Shown here piece after piece: positions 49,987-57,242 of a stretch of DNA of 64,000 nt. The stretch's first letter is position 1, and each line of letters starts with the position of its first letter. The position numbers and the translations under genes were made by a program. Where the stretch lies: the NCBI RefSeq assembly GCF_009720365.1, contig NZ_ML769313.1, positions 296,591 through 360,590 on the forward strand, in the 5' to 3' direction. The notes below the pieces were generated by a model. The model worked only from the letters and a program-made list of their open reading frames with translations, was not told where the DNA came from and ran no database searches. This stretch comes from Catellatospora paridis. GTDB lineage: Bacteria > Actinomycetota > Actinomycetes > Mycobacteriales > Micromonosporaceae.

Positions 49987-52875
49987 GTGAAATCACGTTC
50001 ACGCGGCCGAACCGTCCTGGCCGCACTCGCCTGCGCAGCCGTCGCCGCCGCGCTGACCCTGGTCAGTCCGACCGGTGCGCTCGCCGCCCCGGCCGGCCCG
50101 CCCCCGCGTCCCGCCGCCCCCGCGAGCCCCGACCCCACCCTGCAGGCCCATGCACTGACCACCGCCCCCGGACCGGTGGACAACCCGCTCAAGGGCTGGG
50201 CCAGGTTCTACTCGCCCGGCGGTGACCAGAACAACGGCTTCCCGCATGCGCTGACCTGGGGCTACTTCGGCCTGTCCGAGATCATGAACAATGCCGGGAA
50301 CTGCGGCAGCTACAACTGGTCGATCATCGACAGCATGCTGGCCGAGACCGCCGGCTACGGCAACCAGGCCGCCATCCGCGTGTACATGACCTATCCCGGC
50401 GGCACCGGCAGCCACCCGGCCAACGCCATCCCGCCGTGCTTCAACGGCAACGTGCCCACCCGCGCCGACGCCACCTGGAACGTCACGCACCCCGACTACG
50501 ACAGCCCGTTCCTGATCAACGCGTTGAAGAACTTCATCGCCGCGTTCGGGGCCCGTTACGACGGCGACCCCCGGCTCGGATTCATCCACCTGGGTCTGGT
50601 CGGACTGTGGGGCGAGTGGCACACCTGGCCCTACGACGTCGACACCGGCGACGGGCTGCCCAACTACATGCCCACCGACGCCAACGGGGCGCAACTCGTC
50701 GCCGCTTTCGACACCGCGTTCAACACCACCAAGGTCGAGATCCGCTACCCCGACGCGGCCGGCGGAGCGGCCAACACCCGCGACATCGGCTACCACGACG
50801 ACTCGTTCTGCTACCGGGAAGGCTCACCCCTGCAGGGCGTGACCCTGCCCAGCTCCCTGGGCGGCGCCTCCTACGCCCACCTGCAGCGCAACATCGCCAC
50901 CGGCACCGAGAACAAATGGATCACCAGCTCGATCGGCGGTGAGCTCCGTCCCGAGATCCAGACCTATGCGTTCCAGTCCTGGCCGAACGGCTCCGGCAAC
51001 GTCGACAACCTCAAGGCGTGCATAGAGCTCGCCCACGCCACCTGGATGATCAACGAGGGGAGTGCCGCCTACTCGCCCACCGACCCGAACGTCTCGGCCG
51101 CGGTGCGGGCGATGGGCTACAACCTCACCGTCGACAACGCCTACTTCAAGGACACCGCCAGCGGTGCGACCAGCGTCGGCGTGCAGATCAGCAACAGTGG
51201 CGCCGCCCCGTTCTACTACCCGTGGACGGTTGTCCTCGGCCTGAAGAACAGCGCCGGGACCGTGGTGCGCACCTTCGACACCAGCTGGGACCTGCGCAAG
51301 GTCCAGCCGCTGACGATCAGGAACTTCCCCGACTGGAACACCGGGTCCGACCCGAGCTACCGCGACTTCGGCTACCGGCAGTACTTCCAGCACAGCGCCG
51401 ACCTGTCCGGCCTGGCCCAGGGCGGATACCAGTGGGTCATGCGGGTCAAGAACCCCCTCGAAACCGTCAACGCCAACGCCAAGAAGCTGCGCTTCGCCAA
51501 CGCCACCCAGAACGCCGACGGCTGGCTCGGCCTCGGCGCGGTCACCGTCGGCACCGGCGGCGGCAGCGACACCACCGCCCCGAGCACCCCGACCGGGCTG
51601 ACCTCCACCGGCCAGACCTCGTCGTCGATCTCGCTGTCCTGGACCGCGTCCACCGACAACGTCGGCGTCACCGGCTACGAGGTCTTCCGTGGCGCGACCC
51701 TGGTCGGCAGCCCGACCGGGACGTCGTTCACCGACACCGGCCTGACCGCGTCGACGAGCTACAGCTACACCGTCAAGGCCCGCGACGCCGCCGGGAACCG
51801 ATCGGCGGCGAGCAACACGGTCACCGTCTCCACCTCGGCAAGCGGCGGCGGCGGTACAGCGACTTACGAGGCTGAGGCGTCGGGCAACACGCTGTCCGGC
51901 GGCGCCCTGGTGGCGTCCTGCGCCACCTGCTCGGGCGGGTCGAAGGTCGGCTACCTCGGCAACGGAGCATCGGTGGCGTTCACCAACGTCGCCGGCGGCA
52001 CCGGCGGCTCGCGAACCGTGACGATCTACTACCTGTCGGCCGAGGCGCGCACCGCCGTCGTCAACGGGCAGACCGTCAACTTCGCGTCGAGCGGCGGCTG
52101 GACCACTGTCGGCTCCACCACCGTCACGCTCAACCTCGCCGCCGGCAGCAACACCATCACCATCGCCAACCCCTCCGGCTGGGCTCCCGACATCGACCGC
52201 ATCACCGTGCCCGCGGCAGGCGGCGGAGGCGACACCACAGCACCGAGCGCCCCCACCGGCCTGGCCTCGCCGAGCAAGACCGCCACCTCGATCTCGCTGT
52301 CGTGGAACGGCTCCACCGACAACGTCGGCGTGACCGGCTACCAGATCCTGCGTGGCGGCAGCCCGGTCGGGACGTCGCCGACCACCGGCTTCACCAACAC
52401 CGGGCTGGCCGCGTCAACCGCCTACACCTACACGATCAGGGCTTATGACGCCGCCGGGAACTACTCGGCCGTTTCAAGCCCGCTGACCGTGACGACCAGC
52501 GCGGGCGGTGGAACGCCCGTCAGCTACGAGGCCGAAGCGTCCGGCAACACCCTTGCCGGCGGGGCCGTGACCGCCGCGTGCGCCACGTGCTCGGGCGGGT
52601 CGAAGGTCGGCTACCTCGGCAACGGCGCCACCCTCGCCTTCAACGGCATAGCCGCAGGGTCCGGTGGCGCCAAGACCATCACCATCTACTACAGCGCCGC
52701 GGTCGCCCGCTCGGCTGTCGTGAACGGGCAGACGGTCAACTTCCCCGCCACCGCCGACTGGAACACCATCGGCTCCATCACGATCACCCTCACCCTGTCC
52801 GCCGGGACGAACACCATCAACTTCAGCAACCCCTCCGGCTGGGCGCCCGATCTCGACCGCATCACCGTCAGCTGA
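49987..52875 (+). CDS. Secreted DUF4832-type protein with two FnIII and two CBM-like modules
   Basis: 962 residues. Sec signal peptide (cut near 'ALA-APAG'), then a DUF4832-type catalytic-looking core, about 60-520: 'DNPLKGWARFYSPG', 'AIRVYMTYPGG', 'GLVGLWGEWHTWPYD' (G209-E210-W211-H212), 'IGYHDDSFCY', 'SIGGELRPEIQ', 'ATWMIN' and 'PFYYPWTVVLGL'. Next come FnIII (about 528-618), a CBM35-like module (625-743: 'YEAEASGNTLSGG', 'CATCSGGSKVGYLGNG'), FnIII (748-838) and a second CBM35-like module (848-962). The two CBM-like modules are close copies. GTG start with CGGAG 7 bases before. Probably an extracellular glycosidase on a complex glycan; substrate unknown. Confidence 0.88.
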   Translation: MKSRSRGRTVLAALACAAVAAALTLVSPTGALAAPAGPPPRPAAPASPDPTLQAHALTTAPGPVDNPLKGWARFYSPGGDQNNGFPHALTWGYFGLSEIMNNAGNCGSYNWSIIDSMLAETAGYGNQAAIRVYMTYPGGTGSHPANAIPPCFNGNVPTRADATWNVTHPDYDSPFLINALKNFIAAFGARYDGDPRLGFIHLGLVGLWGEWHTWPYDVDTGDGLPNYMPTDANGAQLVAAFDTAFNTTKVEIRYPDAAGGAANTRDIGYHDDSFCYREGSPLQGVTLPSSLGGASYAHLQRNIATGTENKWITSSIGGELRPEIQTYAFQSWPNGSGNVDNLKACIELAHATWMINEGSAAYSPTDPNVSAAVRAMGYNLTVDNAYFKDTASGATSVGVQISNSGAAPFYYPWTVVLGLKNSAGTVVRTFDTSWDLRKVQPLTIRNFPDWNTGSDPSYRDFGYRQYFQHSADLSGLAQGGYQWVMRVKNPLETVNANAKKLRFANATQNADGWLGLGAVTVGTGGGSDTTAPSTPTGLTSTGQTSSSISLSWTASTDNVGVTGYEVFRGATLVGSPTGTSFTDTGLTASTSYSYTVKARDAAGNRSAASNTVTVSTSASGGGGTATYEAEASGNTLSGGALVASCATCSGGSKVGYLGNGASVAFTNVAGGTGGSRTVTIYYLSAEARTAVVNGQTVNFASSGGWTTVGSTTVTLNLAAGSNTITIANPSGWAPDIDRITVPAAGGGGDTTAPSAPTGLASPSKTATSISLSWNGSTDNVGVTGYQILRGGSPVGTSPTTGFTNTGLAASTAYTYTIRAYDAAGNYSAVSSPLTVTTSAGGGTPVSYEAEASGNTLAGGAVTAACATCSGGSKVGYLGNGATLAFNGIAAGSGGAKTITIYYSAAVARSAVVNGQTVNFPATADWNTIGSITITLTLSAGTNTINFSNPSGWAPDLDRITVS

Positions 52876-52889
52876 CATCCCTCCCCGCC

Positions 52890-52918
52890 CGGCCGGGCAC
52901 CGCACTGGTGCCCGGCCG
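52890..52918 (+). terminator. Terminator after first DUF4832 gene
   Basis: Perfect 12-bp stem (52890-52901 with 52907-52918), 5-base loop, 14 bases after the stop codon. Confidence 0.75.
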
Positions 52919-52984
52919 GCCGTCAACCTGCCCAGCCGGGCGCTGTGCTCATGCCTGGCCGGCCTTCACCCGAGGAAGCCTCCC

Positions 52985-54349
52985 GTGAGAAGAGTTCTCC
53001 GCTTCACTGTGGCGCTGCTTGCCGCGCTCACCGTGGCCGGCGCCACGCCCGCGCTGGCCAAGCCCCCTACCGACGCTCCCCGATGGGCACCGCTGACCTA
53101 CACGTCCGCGCCTGCGGACAACCCCCTCAAGGGCTTCATGCCGTATGCGGGCAGCTACCAGACCTTCCCGTACAGCATGGAATGGTTCTACCTGCCGGTC
53201 CGCGACGTGATGACCGGCCCTAAGCAGTTCCGCTGGGACGCCGTCGAACGCCAGCTCAACGCCATCGCCGCGCGCGGCCACCAGGCCGTGTTCCGGTTCT
53301 ACCTCGACTACCCCGGCAAACCCACCGGCATCCCGCAGTACCTGCTCGACCAGGGCCTGCTCACCCGCCCCTACGACGACTTCGGCAACAACGGCGTCAG
53401 CGTCGCCCCCGACTACAGCGACCCGCGCCTGGTCACCGCCGTGCAGAACTTCATCACCGCGCTCGGGCGCAAGTACGACGGCGACCCGCGCATCGGCTTC
53501 CTCACCCTCGGGCTGATCGGCTTCTGGGGCGAGTGGCACACCTGGCCCTACGACGGCTGGACCAAGCCGGAGAACTGGATGCCCTCCACCGAGATCCTCG
53601 CGGGCATCCTGAACACCTTCGACACCGCGTTCGACAAGACCAGGCTGCTGGCCCGCTACCCGAGCCCGCAGAACAAGGAACTCGGCATCGGCTACCACGA
53701 CGACTCGTTCGCCTTCGAGACGCTGCCGGTGCAGTCATGGCACTTCGTGCAGCGGCTCATCGACGAGGGCGTCACCGACAAGTGGCAGCGCGAGCCGATC
53801 GGCGGCGAGCTGCGCCCCGAGATCCAGTCCTGCCTGTTCGAGCAGCCCGTCAGCTGCGGCCAGTACGAGGACTTCACGCAGTCCGTCGACCAGACCCACA
53901 TCAGCTGGATGATCAACCATGCGGCGTTCGCCCCCGACGGCTACACCGGCGACGAGTACTTCCGCGCGCTGGCCGCGGCCAAGTCGCTGGGCTACGAGCT
54001 GACCGTCACCGAGGCCGCGCTGTCCCGCGACCGCGTTTCGGTGCGCGTGGCCAACCGCGGCACCGCGCCGTTCTACTACGACTGGCGCGCCGAGCTGGCC
54101 GCCGTCGACAGCCAGGGCCGCATCGTCAAGCGCTGGCACACCGGCTGGACCGTGGACGGCATCCAGCCCGGCCAGGCCCCGGCCGAGCTGACCACCCGCA
54201 TCGACACCCGCGGCCTGCGCGCCGGCAGCTACGACATCGTGCTGCGCGTGGCCAACCCGCTGCCCAACGGCATCCCGTTGCGGTTCGCCAACACCAGCCA
54301 GGACACCCACACCGGCTGGCTGCACCTCGGCGCCGTCACCACCCGCTGA
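52985..54349 (+). CDS. Secreted DUF4832-type protein, core only
   Basis: 454 residues: signal peptide (LRFTVALLAALTVAGATPALA) and a bare DUF4832-type core without FnIII or CBM modules. Same motif order as its neighbours: 'DNPLKGFMPYAG', 'AVFRFYLDYPGKPTGIP', 'GLIGFWGEWHTWPYD' (E183), 'IGYHDDSFAFE', 'PIGGELRPEIQ', 'ISWMIN' and 'PFYYDWRAEL'. GTG start with GAGGAAG upstream. Probably an independent glycosidase of the array that works on soluble products, given the lack of binding modules. Confidence 0.87.
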   Translation: MRRVLRFTVALLAALTVAGATPALAKPPTDAPRWAPLTYTSAPADNPLKGFMPYAGSYQTFPYSMEWFYLPVRDVMTGPKQFRWDAVERQLNAIAARGHQAVFRFYLDYPGKPTGIPQYLLDQGLLTRPYDDFGNNGVSVAPDYSDPRLVTAVQNFITALGRKYDGDPRIGFLTLGLIGFWGEWHTWPYDGWTKPENWMPSTEILAGILNTFDTAFDKTRLLARYPSPQNKELGIGYHDDSFAFETLPVQSWHFVQRLIDEGVTDKWQREPIGGELRPEIQSCLFEQPVSCGQYEDFTQSVDQTHISWMINHAAFAPDGYTGDEYFRALAAAKSLGYELTVTEAALSRDRVSVRVANRGTAPFYYDWRAELAAVDSQGRIVKRWHTGWTVDGIQPGQAPAELTTRIDTRGLRAGSYDIVLRVANPLPNGIPLRFANTSQDTHTGWLHLGAVTTR

Positions 54350-54442
54350 CGGCACCGCCGCACCCAGGTGCCGTCAGCAGTGCGCTGACGGCACCCGCAC
54401 CACCGCACCTCGGGTGCCGTCGGCAGCCCGCTGACGGCACCC
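54345..54442. repeat. Array of GCTGACGGCACC repeats forming hairpins, terminator
   Basis: GCTGACGGCACC(C) occurs at 54345-54356, 54384-54396 and 54430-54442, with inverted partners at 54367-54378 (perfect) and 54412-54424 (one mismatch). The first copy overlaps the stop codon. Two consecutive hairpins result, which would end transcription of the preceding gene. Confidence 0.75.
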
Positions 54443-54496
54443 AGCACCGAACCCTTTCCTGTTCCTGAACTTCGTCCCCGAAGGGAACAACGGTTC

Positions 54497-57169
54497 ATGC
54501 CATCCCTACGCAAAATGCTCGCCGCGACCGCGGCAGCGCTGACCCTCGCGCTGGTCGCCACCAGCGCGGCCGCCGCACCGGCGGGCCCGCCGCCGCGCCC
54601 GCCGGCCGGGCCGGGTCCCGACACCAGCCTGGCCACCCACACCTACACCTATGCCGACGCCGCGCTCGGCCAGCCGCTGAAGGGGTTCGCCCCCTACCTC
54701 TTCCCCGGTGACAACCTGTCCACCAAATATCCCGGCGGCATCGTCTGGAGCTACTTCGCCCTCAACGAGGTGATGAAGGATCCGACCAGCTGCGCGAACA
54801 TCGACTGGAGCGTGTTCGAGAAGGCGCTCGACGAGGCCGCCGTCTGGAGCCGCCAGACCGCGTTCCGCTTCTACCTGGAGTACCCGGGCGGCAGCGGCAC
54901 CCACCCCGGTAACGGCATCCCGCCGTGCCTGAACGGCAAGATGGCGCTGCGCACCAACGGGTTCTGGGGCACCGTCAGCCCCGACTACGACGACCCGGAC
55001 GTCATCAACGCGCTGGTCACCTTCATCAACGCGTTCGCCGCCCGCTACGACAAGGCCGGGCCGGGCGGCACGGCCGACCCGCGCATCGGGTTCATGTCCC
55101 TGGGCCTGGTCGGCCTCTGGGGCGAGTGGCACACCTGGCCGTACGACCGGGACCTGGCCGACGGCTACCCGAACCTGATGCCGACCGACGCCACGATCCG
55201 CACCATCATCGGGGCGTACGACACCGCGTTCGACAACATCCAGCTGGAGGTCCGCTACCCGCTCGCCGGCACCGAGACCGCGAACATCGGGTTCCACGAC
55301 GACTCCTGGCCGTACAAGGAGTTCCGCAACGGCGGGCAGCTCAAGAGCATGACCCTGCCGATGTCGATGAACGGCTGGGAGGACGCGTTCCTGCAGCTCC
55401 AGCTCAACACCGGTACCGAGAACCGGTGGGTCACCCAGTCCATCGGCGGTGAGGCCCGGCCCGAGATCCAGGGCAGCCTGTACGCCAACTGGCCCGGCGG
55501 TTCCGGGCAGGTCGACGACGTGCTCGCCGCGACCGAGCTGACCCACATCACCTGGATGATCAACCAGACCGGTGCGGGCGGTTACAGCACGTCCGACCCG
55601 AAGGTCTCCGCGGGCGTCCGCAAGATGGGCTACAACCTGCACATCCCGCAGGCCAACTTCAACGCGACCGCCTCGGGCAACTTCAAGGTCGGCGTCACCA
55701 TGCAGAACGACGGCGTCGCCCCGTTCTACTACCCGTGGACGGTGCAGCTCGGCCTGCGCAACAGCGCCGGCGCGGTCGTGAAGACCTGGGACACCAGCTG
55801 GGACCTGCGTACCGTGCAGCCCTTGAAGATCCGCGCGTTCCCGGACTGGAACGTGGGGGCCGACCCGAAGTACCTCGACTTCGGTCGGCCGGTCAACTTC
55901 TCCACGACCGTCAGCACCGCGGGCGTGCCCGCGGGCGCGTACAGCCTGGTCCTGAAGGTGCGCAACCCGCTTGAAGCGGTCACCGCGGACGTGCTGCGCG
56001 CCCGCCCGGCCGCCAGCAGGCTCACCGACTGGATCATCGACCAGTGGCGGCCGCGCCTGCCGCTGTCGTTCGCCAATGCCAACCAGGGCGCCGACGGCTG
56101 GGTCAATCTCGGCAGCGTGTCGACCTCCGGCACCTGCACCGGTGACTGCACGGCTCCGTCGACCCCGACCGGCCTGGCCGTGTCCGGGGTGACGAACACG
56201 AGCGTGTCGCTGTCGTGGACGGCGTCGACCGACAACGTCGGGGTCACCGGCTACCAGGTGTTCCGAGACGGGGTCCTGGCGGGTTCACCGACGGGCACCA
56301 CGTTCACGGACAGCGGGCGTTCGCCGGGGCAGACGTACCAGTACACCGTCCGGGCGGTCGACGCCGCCGGGAACGTGTCCAATTCGTCCGCATCGGTGTC
56401 CGCGACGACCACGGGATGCGCGGGTGACTGCACTGCCCCGAGTTCTCCCACTCTGTCCTCGCCGGGCAAGACCGACACGAGCGTGTCGCTGTCGTGGACG
56501 GCGTCCACCGACAACGTGGGCGTGACCGGTTACGAGGTGTTCCGAGGATCGACGCTGGTCGGCAGCCCCACGGGGGCCTCGTTCACCGACACGGGTCTGA
56601 CCGCGTCGACGGCCTACAGCTACACCGTCAAGGCACGTGACGCGGCGGGCAACCGCTCGGCGGCCAGCAACACGGTCACCGTCACCACCAGCGCCGCACC
56701 GCAGCCGCCCACCGGCCTGGTGCTCGACAACTACGACGGCACCCCGGCCTACCCGTCGTCGAACCAGAACGACCTCGGCAAGTGGACTGGCGGCAACTGC
56801 TTCCTCGACGGCGGCGGCAACGGCGTCGTCACCGGCGGCGCGCTGAGCCTGCGCTACAACAACTGCGGCTGGTTCGGCTCCGACGTCGGCGTGGACCTGA
56901 ACTCGTACACCTACCTCGTCGTGCGGATCAAGGGCACGGCCGGTGGCGAGCAGAGCCACTTCAACCTGGGTCTGGGCGGGTCGACGAAGGTCTTCGGCGA
57001 CTTCACCCTCGACGGGGGAGCGCATCCGGTGATCACGACGGCGTACCAGGACATCAAGATCCCGATGGTCGCCAACGGCATCAACCGCAACTCGCCGTCC
57101 CAGCTGGCCATGGGCTTCTGGTACGGCGGCAACTCGACCATCTCGATCGACCACATCACGTTCCAGTAG
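54497..57169 (+). CDS. Secreted DUF4832-type protein with two FnIII and a C-terminal binding module
   Basis: 890 residues. Signal peptide to about 30, Pro-rich spacer, DUF4832-type core (about 50-545: 'GQPLKGFAPYLFPG', 'AFRFYLEYPGG', 'GLVGLWGEWHTWPYD' with E210, 'IGFHDDSWPY', 'SIGGEARPEIQ', 'ITWMIN', 'PFYYPWTVQLGL'), two FnIII domains (about 551-640 and 648-733) and a C-terminal beta-sandwich (740-890: 'LDNYDGTPAYPSSNQNDL', 'YTYLVVRIKG', 'HFNLGLGGS', 'IDHITFQ') resembling a CBM11/galactose-binding fold. The FnIII and C-terminal parts are nearly identical to those of the next gene. AAGGGAAC precedes the ATG. Confidence 0.88.
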   Translation: MPSLRKMLAATAAALTLALVATSAAAAPAGPPPRPPAGPGPDTSLATHTYTYADAALGQPLKGFAPYLFPGDNLSTKYPGGIVWSYFALNEVMKDPTSCANIDWSVFEKALDEAAVWSRQTAFRFYLEYPGGSGTHPGNGIPPCLNGKMALRTNGFWGTVSPDYDDPDVINALVTFINAFAARYDKAGPGGTADPRIGFMSLGLVGLWGEWHTWPYDRDLADGYPNLMPTDATIRTIIGAYDTAFDNIQLEVRYPLAGTETANIGFHDDSWPYKEFRNGGQLKSMTLPMSMNGWEDAFLQLQLNTGTENRWVTQSIGGEARPEIQGSLYANWPGGSGQVDDVLAATELTHITWMINQTGAGGYSTSDPKVSAGVRKMGYNLHIPQANFNATASGNFKVGVTMQNDGVAPFYYPWTVQLGLRNSAGAVVKTWDTSWDLRTVQPLKIRAFPDWNVGADPKYLDFGRPVNFSTTVSTAGVPAGAYSLVLKVRNPLEAVTADVLRARPAASRLTDWIIDQWRPRLPLSFANANQGADGWVNLGSVSTSGTCTGDCTAPSTPTGLAVSGVTNTSVSLSWTASTDNVGVTGYQVFRDGVLAGSPTGTTFTDSGRSPGQTYQYTVRAVDAAGNVSNSSASVSATTTGCAGDCTAPSSPTLSSPGKTDTSVSLSWTASTDNVGVTGYEVFRGSTLVGSPTGASFTDTGLTASTAYSYTVKARDAAGNRSAASNTVTVTTSAAPQPPTGLVLDNYDGTPAYPSSNQNDLGKWTGGNCFLDGGGNGVVTGGALSLRYNNCGWFGSDVGVDLNSYTYLVVRIKGTAGGEQSHFNLGLGGSTKVFGDFTLDGGAHPVITTAYQDIKIPMVANGINRNSPSQLAMGFWYGGNSTISIDHITFQ
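56150..57169 (+). repeat. Duplicated FnIII-FnIII-CBM cassette, copy 1
   Basis: About 1 kb of DNA encoding two FnIII domains and the terminal sugar-binding-like module; copy 2 is at 58735-59759. Long stretches agree at the DNA level. The block from 51557 to 51840 carries a third, partial relative (one FnIII). Confidence 0.75.
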
Positions 57170-57177
57170 CGCAAGCC

Positions 57178-57214
57178 GGCCGCCTGGCAGGGCTCCCGAC
57201 CCGGCCAGGCGGCC
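57178..57214 (+). terminator. Terminator after third DUF4832 gene
   Basis: Perfect 11-bp stem (57178-57188 with 57204-57214), 15-base loop. Its arms (GGCCGCCTGGC) are the same sequence family as the terminator at 59769-59814, so the duplication seems to include the terminator. Confidence 0.7.
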
Positions 57215-57242
57215 TACCCTCCCGATGCACAGGAAGGCCACC

